Source: Torymus aiolomorphi (Eukaryota; Arthropoda; Insecta; Hymenoptera; Torymidae). Taken from it: DNA of 64,000 nucleotides. Positions 48,226 to 60,989 of the stretch are shown here, one piece after another. The stretch spans positions 88,616,128-88,680,127 of the forward strand of contig CM070875.1 in the NCBI GenBank assembly GCA_036365515.1. Direction: 5' to 3'. The position numbers were made by a program, and so were the translations under genes. Each line of letters starts with the position of its first letter. The first letter of the stretch is position 1. Under the pieces are notes generated by a model. The model was not told where the DNA came from. It saw nothing but the letters and a program-made list of their open reading frames with translations, and did no database searches.

Positions 48226-49389
48226 TTAAGTCTGTCTGAGGTATTTATAGCTTCTTTATATGTAGCAGGATCACCATTTATATTTGCTAACAAAGCATGC
48301 ATATCTTCGTCCGTAATTTGGATATCATCGTTCGCTTTATTCTTTCGCGGTCTTTCTTTAACTCTTTTCATCTCATCTTTCGTTTCTACATATTCCGTTT
48401 CTATATCATCTATTTCTTTCTCGAATCCTGTAAACCAGGCGTTTGAATTTATTTCGGTTTCGATCTTTTCCCAGTGGTCAAGATTCTTTGCGTTGTATTT
48501 ATCGGTAAATACTAATTTTTCATTAAATCTAACATCCCTACTTTCGTATAGTTTTCCTTCCTCTGTACTGAACAAGACGTAACCAGTTGTTTTATAGCCA
48601 ACTAGAATCATTCGCTTTCCGATATATCTAAATTTTAGTCCAGTTTTTCGCTATATTTTCATGTACGCCAAACAACCGAAACGTTTTATTTGCGTCAAGT
48701 TAGTCTTGTATTCACGCTTGAACACTTGAATGGGAATTTGCATATCTATTGAAGCATGTGTAGTTCTGTTATAAGCGTATACGGCTGCTCCTAGAGCTAA
48801 ATCCCGCATGTTTTCGGGTAAGCCAGAGTCATTTATCAATGCTCGCACTTTCTTTTGTATTGTCTGATTAAATCTTTCCGCTACTCCGTTGTGCTGAGGT
48901 ATCGGAACAGGCAAGTTGTAATTCCGTACCCAGCTTACTCAAAACTTTCGACATCTTACCGCCAGTAAATTCTGTCCCTTGATCGGACCTTAAATAACAT
49001 TCTTTCGCATCTTTTCCTAATATATTTCAACCGTTCATAACAAAGGATTCGAAACAGAACACTGTTTCGTCTTTTGTGTTCATAGGATATGCCATGGCAA
49101 GGCAAGAATAGTCGTCTACAAATACCAAAATATATTTGTATTTCTTTGGATAAGTGGCTGGACTTATCATCTCCATTATGTCTGAATGTATAATTTGCAA
49201 TGGTTCTGTCGCTCTTAATCGAGTTTGTTTAAAAGGCAATCGATTGATGTTCGAGATCATACATACCTCACAATCAAGAATTGCATCATCAAAGACCGTT
49301 TGATTTAGATCCTGGATATCCGGATACTTTCGCTGCATTGCCTTCAAGTAGTTTAATGACGCATGTCCCATTCTTGCGTGCTATAGTAT
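48156..49389 (-). pseudogene. pol: Copia copy 2 integrase
   Basis: GHASLNYL and CEVCMISN mark the zinc region, HSDIMEM the first catalytic aspartate. A TGA interrupts FVMNG (near 49028), where copy 1 has CGA. A two-base deletion near 48905 shifts frame before [13 protein letters not shown] after YMKI (near 48650) replaces the CAG of copy 1. The codon before HARMGH, the family tryptophan, is TAG here; the same codon is TGA in copy 1. Confidence 0.88.
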
Positions 49390-50060
49390 AGCCTTACTAT
49401 AGTTAGAAGGTTCGTTCTGGGTTTCTGTGTATGAGTCATAATTTTTCTTTCGTTCACTTATTTCCCTTTCGCTAATTTCATTCAACTTTCTGTTTAACGC
49501 AGTATTTTCAAAATCAGCATTTGCGATGCTTTTATTATTCTTACCCTCAACATTACTTTCACTTTGATCGTTTCTTTCGTTTTCTTTCGCAGTTTCTGTA
49601 TTTATTTGATTTTTCATACACCTAGTAGTCACGTACGCTACGGTTTTATCAACTAATTGACCTCTTTCGCTACTTTTGTCATTAATTTCAAATTCCATCA
49701 CCCAATATGGTTTTTTATACCCGATATAAATGATTCATTTGACACTGGATCATAAATGTCAATTTTCTCATTATCCAAATAAATACATAAATCTTGATCA
49801 ACAAACTTTCGTAAAGATAGCAAATTATCGGATAGGTTTTCAGCACAGAAAACATTATCTAAATCGATCAATTTGTCTACCCCGGAATAACCCTCAACGT
49901 GACCTTCTCCTTCCGATCTTAAATTAGCATACTCGTTTTTGTTTGCGCATTTAATTTCTTTCGCTTGTTTATTAAAGGTTTTGAATATGTGTCTTGAATT
50001 TGTTAAATGCTCCGTAGCACCTGTATCAGTCAAAAATTCGGCAAGTAAAACATTTTCATT
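49381..50060 (-). pseudogene. pol: Copia copy 2 protease and linker
   Basis: DTGATEHLTNSRHIF (retropepsin active site) lies in an open frame 50033-49698, with a fuller middle part (RSEGEGHVEGYSGVDKL) than copy 1. A polar linker (49701-49381) follows in a shifted frame. A TGA-like break near 49700 separates the two. Confidence 0.82.
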
Positions 50061-50189
50061 TTTCTTTCTTTCTACGTTCGTGACATTAAGAGCACAACTT
50101 TTCTCTAGCTTTCGCTTTATACCTTTACGCTCTGCTATTGAGTACTCACCATTTTATTTTCTGCTGTTATCATTGGGATATTTCGGTCT

Positions 50190-52150
50190 CTAATCTACTT
50201 TACCTCGTCCACGTCTGCCTCTATTTGATTTTTCATTTCTTTCTCTGTTTGTATTATACCGATCTTGTCTATCGCTGTTATAGTTGTTTTCGAAATTATT
50301 TGGTCTATATCTCCTAGCGCTATTATCGTATTGCCTTTCATTCTTTCGTTTAGTGCCCCTATTTTCGCTTTTGTTTCTATTATGATTATGGAAAACTCTA
50401 CTTTTGTACCTTTGCTGGGAGTTCTTTCGACCTTCCTTTGCCAGTCTTTGGAGATAATGAACAGCAATGTGCTTTGTGAGCTGCTTGCACTCAAAACAGA
50501 CTCGAATTCCTGTACCGGCATGTGTGCAGTTACTTCCTAAGTGACCGAAGTCGTCGCAATTGAAACACTTGGGTAGTGTTGTGTTGACTTCAAGGCTTGC
50601 TGCCATCGCTGTAGTTTGGCCTTTCGCTTGATCTTTCGCCTGGTTTTTCGCCTGTGTTCTTACGCGCTCAATCTATAACACGAGCATTTTTGTTTTTGTG
50701 TTCTGTAACACGAGCATTTTTGTTTGATCAAAACTGAGGGGTTTATCGGTTGTACTTCTCCTCACGAAGTCAACACTTTATATTTTATTATTTGATCCTA
50801 CCACAGCGTTATAAAATGGATCACGTATTTCTTCGGCAGACAATGTTTGAATTCCTGAAAGATTGTTGTAATTACGAACAACTTCTTCAAATTTATCAAT
50901 GAGATCAATTGCCCTTTCTTGTTCCGGCTTATAATGCATGTTGTATAACGGTCTCCTCAGTGAAGAAGAAGTAATATTTACGTCACTCAATTTAATCTCT
51001 TTAATTTTATTCAACAATATAACTGGATCTTTAATATCCATTACTTTCGAATGATATTCATTATCAATGTGATTTATCAGAATGTCTCGTACCTTAAATT
51101 TATGTTTTTCTTTCGCTGATTCACTCAAATTATCATTCGCTTTGACAGTCTCATCGATTACATACAAAATATCATTCGTTATTAATTCTGACGTAAAGAA
51201 ATCAAGGGAATATTCAAACTTTGTCTGCTTTGTTAATTTATAATCCCTTTTTAAAACAGATCCTTTTCCTGATAGTCTCGACTTTATATCTGATTTCTGT
51301 CAATACTCTCGATACATCAATAAAACTTCCGTTATTTGAATCGTTTGCTTTATTTATCTTTCGCAGTTCGTCTTTAATTCTATTAATCACTTCTGTTTTA
51401 TTAATATTATCAAAAGGTATTTGTGTGGAACTTAAACACGCTTGTTTATTGAATGATTGTCCTTCATTATCATCAGAGATATCTCCTATCTGGTCGCTTA
51501 ATTTGTTCCACATAGTGTTTAGCTCCTTATCCATGTACTCGAATACTTGGTTGTGATTCGATCCAACCTTGTTAGCCAGCTTTTGGTCTAACTCCATTCA
51601 CTCATCCGCTCATCCAATTCTGACAACTGGCGTTGGATTTCTGTCAAAATAGAGTCAAAGAGTTTAGATTCAGTTATATTTACATACCTGTTTATGAAAA
51701 ATTTGTTTATAGAGGTTATTATTTGTATATTTTTAATTTTAGGTTTACCTGCCAATGTTGTGATTATTTTCTCATTCTGACGTCCGCTGGCTGAAATGTT
51801 ATCTGTCGCTTGTTTTACACTTTCTTTCGGTGTTTTTATTTTCTCTACTGCCGCTGCTTTTGCTACTCCTTCTGCACGCTCTTTCGCTTTTACTTCATCA
51901 CGCTCTTTCTATTTTTCTTCGTTACGGCCTTTTTCTTCGTCATGTTCTTTCGCTTTAACTTCATCACGCCCTTTCTCTTTTTGTCACGCTCTTTCGCTTT
52001 AACTTCATCATGCTCTTTCTCTTTTTCTTTGGCACATTCTAACTCGTCAATTTTGCAATAAGGCAAATACAGCTTTTCTGTTCTATTTGCTATTGCTTTC
52101 TTCAGCAAACTTTCTTCCTCTTCTGTTATAAAATGCTTTGCTGTAATAGA
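50190..52150 (-). pseudogene. gag: Copia copy 2 gag
   Basis: Pieces in different frames: 52108-51890 (KKAIANRTEKLYLPYCKIDE and a charged repeat), 51597-51238 (NHNQVFEYMDKELNTMW), 51167-50778 (RRPLYNMHYKPEQERAID, the UBN2-like capsid) and 50606-50190. The last has one complete knuckle, CFNCDDFGHLGSNC, and a second one ending in Y instead of C. The zinc-knuckle duplication of copy 1 is absent. Confidence 0.82.
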
Positions 52151-52177
52151 ATTAGATTATAATTGTTATTCAATTTG

Positions 52178-52387
52178 CTATACACAAGCTATATATATAA
52201 ACATTATCTCTTTGTCTGTCAATTCCAGCCACATACGCTCGTCCACCTGTTTTGTTGGAAACTCATGTATAACCTCCTGGGTCCTCAGAAATAATAGCAA
52301 GTCAGTGTCATCTATTATGGAATAGATCAAATCAATTTCATCATATATGTACATATCTATTATTATCGGTAAATTGTTTGAGAACAT
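52178..52387 (-). CDS. Conserved Copia leader reading frame, copy 2
   Basis: 69 residues starting MFSNNLPIIIDMYIYDEIDL. It matches the frame at 9245-9470 in copy 1 through DKEIMFI, and conservation at the protein level suggests former coding. A pyrimidine-rich stretch ending in TTACAG follows before the gag frame. It may be the first coding exon of the element. Function unknown. Confidence 0.4.
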   Translation of the reverse strand: MFSNNLPIIIDMYIYDEIDLIYSIIDDTDLLLFLRTQEVIHEFPTKQVDERMWLELTDKEIMFIYIACV

Positions 52388-52514
52388 TTAATTGTGTGCG
52401 TGTTTAGTTTTAGTTTATTTATTTAGACTGTGCAGTCAGTTTTCGGTTTAAGTATTTCGATGCATGCATATTTTTATACATGTATATACGTGTGTATGTG
52501 TGTATGTGTAATGC

Positions 52515-53200
<686 letters not shown>

Positions 53201-53204
53201 ATAT

Positions 53205-53440
53205 TTATCTCAAAGGTAACTTATGCGGACGCATCCTTAATGGGAACGGTACTTATGCGGACTTTCATCGACCTGTGCAGACATTTTTGAGTGTCTACAT
53301 AGAGAGGGAGTTATTTCTTTAGCCAAGCGTGACTTGTGCAGACACGGGTCTAATGGAAACGATACTTATGCCGACAACATACGTAAAGGGATCGGGACTT
53401 ATGCGGACGAGTCTACATATGTACCTATACATCTGTTTAT
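53205..53440 (+). mobile_element. Core-word element 9
   Basis: Core GTTATTTCTTTAG at 53310-53322, preceded by AGAGAGGGA as in elements 6 and 7. The word ACTTATGCGGAC and variants (ACCTGTGCAGAC, ACTTGTGCAGAC, ACTTATGCCGAC) occur at least six times, all in direct orientation on both sides of the core, unlike the inverted arrangement elsewhere. Confidence 0.65.
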
Positions 53441-53451
53441 ATATATATGTG

Positions 53452-53489
<38 letters not shown>

Positions 53490-53493
<4 letters not shown>

Positions 53494-53725
53494 CATTTCT
53501 CGAAAGGGGTTCATAAAGCCCGTTTTTTTATATATAGAGATTCATCGAGCCCGATTTTGATTATGCAGCCCGAGTTTCATAATATTTCTAAATATAGGGG
53601 TTTATGCGGCCCGACCTAGAGTCTATAACCCCAGGGTCCATTATTTCTTTAGTCAATTGCCATAGGGAACTCTGGGCTGTAGGTACTAATATACAGTCTT
53701 GGGCTACATAAACCCCGATAATTGT
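53490..53725 (+). mobile_element. Core-word element 10
   Basis: Core ATTATTTCTTTAG at 53640-53652. The ends GGGGTTTATGCGGCCC (near 53595) and GGGCTACATAAACCCC (near 53701) are inverted. Extra word copies (GTTCATAAAGCCCG, ATTCATCGAGCCCG, ATTATGCAGCCCG) lie to the left. From about 53585 to 53722 it is the reverse-complement twin of element 1. Confidence 0.75.
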
Positions 53726-53750
53726 ATATATTATATATATATATATATAT

Positions 53751-54688
53751 TCAGTTCGCGCCTTTCCCTTGTGCGCGCCCGCTGCTGCCGCTCATGGCCA
53801 CTTTACGCTTTGGCACGCCCGTCGCTGCGGCTCACGGACACTTTACACTAGCGCGCCTGTCGCTGCGGCTCACGGCTACTTTATACTCACGCGCCTGTCG
53901 CTGCGGCTCAGGGCTACTTTACAAGCGCGCGCCTGTCGCTGCTGCTCACGGCCACTTTACACTCGCGCGCTTGTCATTTCTGGCTTTCGCCCCCTCCGAT
54001 ATTCGCGCGGGAAGTCGAGACGCCGCCATGTTGATCAGACGCGACCATGTGCTCCCTCCCTTCGCGATTGTACCTATGTTGATATGCCGGCGAGCACCCA
54101 TCGCTCAGCACGCGCCGGTTCCGAGAAGTGCGTCCACTTCCCGTTACCAGGATATACACCCGAAAACTCTTTTTCGAACACGCTCGGCCGACACAAACAA
54201 TATACCATGCTTCGAAATTTCACGAACTTTAGGTAGTTTGATAATTGAAATTTAACTTCATAATTACTCTTACTCTACACTTTACTTTTGTATTTATGAT
54301 TTTAACTGTAACTTTCGATTTTCATTTTAACTTTCGCAACACTTTCCTATACAAACTCTTCTAGTGAAACAAAATTGCTGACTTGCACAGGTTATATATA
54401 AAAACTTTTGCGTTTACTTTCTCTCGCGGCCGACATTTTTATTTAAACTTTCGATAAACTTCGCGTATACTTTCGCTGCGTTCGACACGAATCTAATTCT
54501 TTAAACTCTCGACCGTTTTCTTCTCCCGAACGCGACTCTTCGTACACGGCGCGACTAGTCATTATTTTGTCTTTCGCAGACAAAAGACCTTTCCTCGTAA
54601 CCCGGTTGTTTTCACTCTGATACATTTAGATTTTTCCGCCTCCTGGGCTTCCTGGCTCGGCGCAGTCAAGCGTTCTGGGTCCATAACC
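53751..54688 (-). other. Copia copy 2 leader
   Basis: Homologous to 6284-7236 of copy 1. It includes the GC-rich ~37-bp minisatellite (GCTGCGGCTCACGG units, 53765-53970) and ends at the primer site GGTTATGGACCCAG (minus, near 54675-54688). Open frames here follow the minisatellite and are not supported as genes. Confidence 0.75.
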
Positions 54689-54755
54689 TGATAGGATGAT
54701 GGTGAGATTGAGGTGAATAAGCAGTCACACACTTTACTGAAATCAAGGTATATTG

Positions 54756-54854
<99 letters not shown>

Positions 54855-54950
54855 CGTCCTTACTAGTCCAGCGCTCAGTGAGAAGTGGCATTCGCGGAGA
54901 CAACCGCACGCAGTGCGAAGGAGGGCGCCGGAGCGCTCCGAAGGCAAGTA
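54689..54950 (-). repeat. 5' LTR of Copia copy 2, with expanded (CT)n
   Basis: Contains the LTR phrases GCGCTCAGTGAGAAGTGGC and CGCACGCAGTGCG. A (CT)47-like tract at 54757-54851 replaces the short GA stretch of the copy 1 LTR. It ends CCTATCA before the primer site. The outer edge is uncertain and no TSD could be assigned. Confidence 0.75.
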
Positions 54951-54994
54951 TAGAAGAAGCCTAAAGGAGCGACCCGTGCTACATATACATTACT

Positions 54995-55230
54995 TTTACA
55001 AAAATACTAAAATACTTAAATAAAATTTGGCTGATAATGGAATAATGGAATTAACTGCAAGAAACTCAGATAAGTAGAATCTTTTGAAAAAAAGATTAAC
55101 ACTCTTAAAAAGATTTTTCTAATAATTTTTAGTGATACTTTGGGATTATGTTTTTTTTTTCAGATTAAGTTAATGGCAAGTAAAGTAATGATACAAGAAT
55201 TGAAATGTTTTCAGAAGGTGATGTGCTTCA
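54995..55230. repeat. Relic of the 1-4115 fold-back arm
   Basis: AAATAAAATTTGGCTGA, AGATAAGTAGAATCTTTT and GTGATACTTTGGGATTATG match 3120-3300. Similarity ends at the phrase GATTAAGTTAATGGC. Confidence 0.75.
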
Positions 55231-56850
55231 ACAGCGGTAGCAGCAGCAGTATAGCAGTAGTCGAATGATGCAGTAAATGAGCAGTGATATGATGAGGCGA
55301 GATAACAAGAGGCCACGATCCATGACATAACAAGACAATCTGCTGCAGACTGCTCCCACCAGTTATAAAGTACAAGTCATCCTACAGTCAGTTAAGTTGA
55401 AGGAGTTTTCATACACACAAAAGCTACAGCAGAAGCAGAGAACGGTGCTTGAAAGTCTCAGTTCAACAAATAAAATAATATTAGTACTTACAACAAGTCC
55501 CAGTGTTATGTATGATCATTTGATTGATCGAGAGCCAAGTTGTTTGTACTTTTGTACTTTTCATAATGTACCCCCTTCATCATAGTGTGTGGATGGCACA
55601 TCGTTGGAGATGGCATGGTGAGTAAGATCGGCCTACCGATCTAAACATCAGACAGCTTTCCCAGAGAATATTTGCCCACGGTGGAAGTACATTTTCTCTC
55701 TGTTATTACTCAACCATTCCCTCTTAAAGTAAATATTAAATGCCTTGTATATCGCAAACGTGCCTGCTATAGCAGATCTATAGATCTATAGATCATTTGA
55801 ATGTACTAACTTTATACTGGATTTCAGGTTTTCACAAAGAAAAATTATTTAATTATAGACACTAACATTTAAAACTTTAAAAGAATATTCATACTGCTCC
55901 TAGAAAATAGAAGCCATCTTTCAAATTTAGCAGACTTATTTGCAATCCACAGTGATTAATATTTACTTTGAGATGATATATGGTTGCGTATTTAATCAAA
56001 TGCAGTATAAGAAATGAGATAACAAAAGTGCTTTACAAGAGTGGCTTTCCATACTTCTTATACTTCTTTTAATTAAATACTCAACCATATCACTTCAAAA
56101 TAAATATTAACCACAGTGGATCGCAAATATGTCTACTAAACTGCTGACTGGTAGCTTTTATAATCTAGGAGCAACAAGAATTTTTTTTAAACCTATATTG
56201 ATCCGTTGTGATTTCTTTCAGAAGCAGAGCTCAGCACATGAGCCCAGATAAACCAATCAAGTGTGCGGATGGCACATCGTTGCATATGGCACTGTGGGTA
56301 AGACCTGACTACTGATCTACACAACAGACAGCTTTCCTGGAGAATATTTGCCAACGGTAGAAGTCCACTTTCTCTCTGTTGGATTTTGATTTTACACAAT
56401 ACACCATACTTTACATCATACTTTAGTACATGTGTGCCTGTGTGTTGGTGCTGCTGTGCCCCGCTGATGACAAAGAAAGAGGCATTAAACCGAGTAATAG
56501 CACACGCTTATCTATCAATGATAACAAAAAAAGAGATTGCAACCGACGACTACTGATGCGAACAACGAGAGGTTATGTTGATATCTCCAGTACTTCAGCT
56601 TCTAGGTGAGATCAGTAATCACTAGCATTTCCTTTACTTGGCAATTAATTAATCACATTAATTGTTTTCTTGCACATCACAAGTGGATGAGGATGACTTC
56701 CAGGCTATGTGTGTGAATTTTCCAGGTGACTGTGAAGATGACAGCGAGATTTAGGATATTTACATACTGCTTTCTTTAACTGACTTCCACTCTCCAATAG
56801 GAATTTATTTATATTTATTCCAGAGTAAGAAATTCATTACATTACATATA
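55231..56850. repeat. Diverged repeats around GGATGGCACATCGTTG
   Basis: 55587-55740 and 56262-56400 are related direct copies (GGATGGCACATCGTTG, CAGACAGCTTTCC, AGAATATTTGCC, TTTCTCTCTGTT). Between them 55925-55985 is mirrored by 56070-56135. Short open frames occur but none looks like a gene. The rest up to 56850 is unassigned. Confidence 0.55.
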
Positions 56851-57375
56851 TGAGGCGTTTCACGTCAACTGTCCCAGCGCGCGGCGCGCGAGCACCAAAA
56901 CCTGCTATTTCTAACTCATGTTTATGATATTAAAAAGTACTTAAAAAAATTGTTTGATATGCCTTTTCGACGTATTTTTTCCTGAGCTTTCCAATGACGT
57001 TGGTAGTTTTTTCAAAATTTTCCATTTTCATCTTCAAAAATTCTTTTGCATTCTATTTCTCGCAAAAAACATCTCGGGCACTCTTTGGAAAATACCCTTT
57101 CCTACATAAAAAATGCTCAGCTTTCGATCTAGGGGGTCAAAAAATATATTAAAAATACACTTTTTGAGATATAACATGTTTTGTACTTTTTGAAGGTGAA
57201 AATTGAAAATTTCGGAAAACTGCGTACGCCATTGGAAAGCTGAGGCAAAAATACGTCGAAAACGCTTATCAAACAATTTTTTTAAGTATATTTTAGTATC
57301 ATAAACGTGAGTTAGAAATAGCACGATGTGGGGCTCCAGCGGCACGCGCTGGGACAGTTGACGTGAGACGCCTCA
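56851..57375. mobile_element. 525-bp fold-back MITE
   Basis: Ends TGAGGCGTTTCACGTCAACT and the reverse of TGAGGCGTCTCACGTCAACT, followed by CCCAGCGCG on both sides. The arms are ~155 bp and the flanks TATA/TATA fit a TA duplication. Non-coding; the reading frames here are arm sequence. Confidence 0.85.
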
Positions 57376-58470
57376 TATAGTAATAGTCTAGAAGCTGGGT
57401 ACCGTCCCGTATGCAATAATATGTCCCCGAGTAAAAACAAGTGTTTCTTATAGATTTTGACCCGTAGAATCCGAATATCGAGGTTAAAATTCGAAAAAAG
57501 TGGTAGAAATTGTTTAAAAGGCATTTGTTTAAACAAATAAGAAACTGTTATTATTTTTTGTTGGGATAATTTTTGTATGAAAATATAGGCTATTCTAAGA
57601 CGAAATGCCCCTTAACATTTTTTTCATAAAATCGATATTTCAAAAGTTATGAATTTTTGAAGTTTGATTTTTACGTTTTTTTTGCAACTTTGATTAACAA
57701 TAACTTTGGAAAAAATCAACTTTTTCTGAAAATAAAAGTTTCCTCTTATTCTTTGAGATGAAAACTATCATATTTATTTGTATTATTTCAAGTCTTACGT
57801 TGTTAACTATTTATTTCGTTATTTAACAAATACTGCTTTTTCGATATTTCCAAGCACTATTTCAATACACGGTTGGAGTACGCGCGCATCCAGGGCTTTT
57901 CAAAATCATTATATTTGAAAGTTAAACCAATACCTATTGGTGCGATTGCAAACCAATTTTAATGTCCAATAAATAAACAACTTATTGTTTAAACAAAGAA
58001 AAAACAAATATCAACATTTGACTTTTTCATACATAATATATTATATTTCGTTTACTCAAAAATATAAAATTAAGGTAATGTCAAGAAATAATGAAAACAA
58101 ATTAGACAAGAACAAATATTTAATTTAAATATAAATACATGTATAAAAATGAATAACTAAGTAAAATATAATATTATTTATATTTATTCTTACATGTTTC
58201 ATTTTTCTGACAGAAACAGAATGAACAACATGCAATCGCTACTCGAACACAACAACATGAGTTTTTGATGCATGCTGCAGGAGAAATTCGCTATGTCCGC
58301 GCGCAATAAAATTTTGCTAATTCGGGAGTGCTGAAGAAACTCTAAAATTCATAAAATCCGGGTGCATATAGATTTTTGAATTTTTCGAGTTTTATAACTC
58401 GTATAATGATAAAATTTTAAAACGCTGGAAAGGCGCAAGTATAGCGTAGAATTTGAGAGGTAAACATCGG
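57376..58470. other. AT-rich stretch, nothing recognised
   Basis: Poly-A/T rich with no long frame. Phrases such as AAAAACAAGTGTTTCTTATAG look like generic intergenic repeat. Confidence 0.4.
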
Positions 58471-60430
58471 GCGCTATTTATATTGCGAAGCGATCGCGCA
58501 GCTTAGAAGAGTAGTCGGCGATCGCATTGTTGTCACGCGCGCAGTTGTCTAGTTTCGTTGATGCTCGGGAAGAATTGTTTGGGCACGCGAATTAGATTGT
58601 TTGAATTTATGCTTGAAATTTTAAATCTTATTTTGATAATTAAGTTCTAATTTTATTTGAAGTACGAAGCACACTTTTACAATAAACGCTATTCAACCAA
58701 GATTTTAACAATGTTAGTTCGGAGTGAGAGATTGAGAGTGAAAATGTGCATGCTGGTTTGATTTTATTGACTTTGTTGATATTAATATTGATTACTATTA
58801 ATTAATTTTGTGCAATTTTGCATTGCTCTAGCTAGTTTTTGCGAGCCTCGTGCAGTAGCCCGTGCACGCCTAGTGTGGAAAGCGCGCGCGAGGATTGAGA
58901 GCAGCTGCATTCAAGCGAGCTGATTGGAAGTACTCTGCGCGCTAGCAGAATTGAAAAGAGCCTCGCGCTGCTGCTAGTATGCACTCTGGCAGATCTGCAC
59001 GTGCGAGGATTGTGATGGACGTCGTGAGAGCGCGTCGGTTGAGAGATATGCTGTGCGCGTTACGCGCAAGCGAACTTTATGTGTTCTCATGGGGGTGAAG
59101 CGGCGAGGAGTATGATAAAGTGACGTGTGATAGCTTCCGTGTGGGGATACTCGTCGATTTGGGATATTTGGCTAATTTGAAGATCGAGGTTTACGTGTTG
59201 TGGTCGGGTGTAAATTCTCGCAGGGCACGAGGTGACTCCGAAGTATGGAGATATCGTGACGCGCGTTGTTCCGGACGGGCCGGGCAGTAGCGGGCTGGTA
59301 GCGGAAATGCGTTGGAAGTCGACTTTCTCGCACCTACGAAGGTGTGATCGAGAGTCGAATTGAGAGTCGTCGCCGACCTTGTTGCGCAACGTTTCTGAGA
59401 CCAGGTCCTCAAACTCACGAGGCGACGGATGAGCGCGAAATTGCAGCTAGCTAACCGGACGCCGCTTTCTACGGCGTGGTGGAAGGGAGGACCGCGGTGT
59501 GCTCTCGTATGGAGCAGCACTGCCGGTTAATATTGTAGGAATGAGATGCGGAAGTCCTTAAAGCCATCCCGTACGCATTTACGGACGCGCGCTGCAATGG
59601 TTGCGCTCGATTGCTCGCCAGGACAGGAGTAGTGTATGCGTAGGGTATAGGGGGAGTGTACACGGACAAATTTAGTCAACGTAGGTATGGCAATTGTAAC
59701 CGTGCTCAGAGGCGCGAGGTGCTTCGCGAATTTTAACGCAGGTTGAATTCCGAAGCACCGGCTCCTTTGCCAACGCGTGGGTTCAATGCTAGTACAGCGG
59801 AAAGACGAGATAACATTGTCAGCGCAGCTCAAGGTAGGGAAATATTTGTTAATTCGAAGAGAAAGAGGTTCCGCGAATTTTGAAGCACGGATATAAGGGG
59901 GAAAATTAAGCGAGAGTTGAGGCGCGGAGAAACTGAAATGTAGAGCAGCGACGCTGATTCGTAGAGGAATAATGCAGGCGACGGATCGTCGAAATGACGC
60001 GTTGCACCATGAATGTCCCCGGCAAGCCTGTCACTAGAGAGGTGTAACAGTGGCGGTAGACTGGAAGTGAGAGAGGCTTTTGCAGGCTGCGCTGCTGGTC
60101 ACGTATTGAAAGCTACGGGCTGAGTCGGTAGCCTTTCAGCCAAAGGGCGTGAGCGTGGTGCAGCCACATAATGGAAATATGTTGTTCGTCGGTGTCTGGC
60201 GCAAGAGCCGCAAGTGCAATGCGCCGATGTGCTACGGGGTAGACAGGCGGAGCATTTCGCGAGCTCTTGTCCCCACAAGCGGAGCGCGGATCTGGCCCGT
60301 CGAGCACACCCAACTCATACTGGGCAGGGTGCGCGGAGCACGGAACAGCTGATGGGAAGGCGAGTGTGTAGAGGTGAGAATGTCGAGATACCTCCAGCCC
60401 AGGGGTGGTGGAGGTGATGGCATCAAGATA
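58471..60430. other. GC-richer block of unknown nature
   Basis: CpG-rich sequence in an AT-rich setting. Frames up to ~109 residues exist on the minus strand (59087-59832), overlap each other and show no recognised motif. The start contains TTTACAATAAACG near 58676, reminiscent of an LTR 3' part, but no paired LTR, primer site or pol motif was found. Could be a degraded retroelement leader, a non-coding RNA or a CpG island. Confidence 0.35.
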
Positions 60431-60985
60431 CCTTGAGATTAAAACGTCAATAGTCTATATTGTTTAATATATTTTTAAATCATAATTTTATTATCCATTG
60501 TTGGGCTTTCGTTTACCAAATAATACTGCCCGTCAGGCTAGGTGCGGTTGTGATTCTGTATAACTATTGTTACTCGGAAACAATGTATGTGTGTGAGGAA
60601 GTATCGCGGTTGATCGATGATAGAAAATGGACATTTTTACCCTCGCAAATATTTAAATGACTAGTAGCGGCTTAGGGTTACAGATGACAAATTCAGATGA
60701 ATCGGAACTTGGAGTGAGTACGCCGATTTGTGAGTATGATACTCTATATAGTATAACTGTTATTATAACTGTTAGAGGCCTGCGTTTATTACAGGGATGC
60801 AACTGTCTCCTCTATTTCCTCTTTTTTTCAGTCCTCTATTTTACCCTTTTTCCAAGTTACTCCTCTATTTGCTCTATAATCAACGATCTCTCCAATTTAC
60901 TGATGAATTGCAATGAAAAAGACGCGCAGACTACAATTTGAAAAGTCTTGGTCATCTCCTGTAGGTAGGGTTGCCACCTTTTACA
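60431..60985. other. Unassigned sequence
   Basis: Short frames of 66 and 94 residues lie at 60460-60941; the second is cysteine/leucine/serine-rich with a hydrophobic stretch. No support for a gene. Confidence 0.35.
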
Positions 60986-60989
60986 TTTG

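Noticed and set aside
53722..54255. 177-residue frame
   Set aside because: Antisense reading of the Copia leader minisatellite in copy 2.
54562..54947. Arg/Glu-repeat proteins
   Set aside because: Translation of (CT)n within the LTR.
59087..59832. Overlapping minus-strand frames of ~100 residues
   Set aside because: Three frames open over the same GC-rich DNA with no recognisable motif; insufficient for a gene call.
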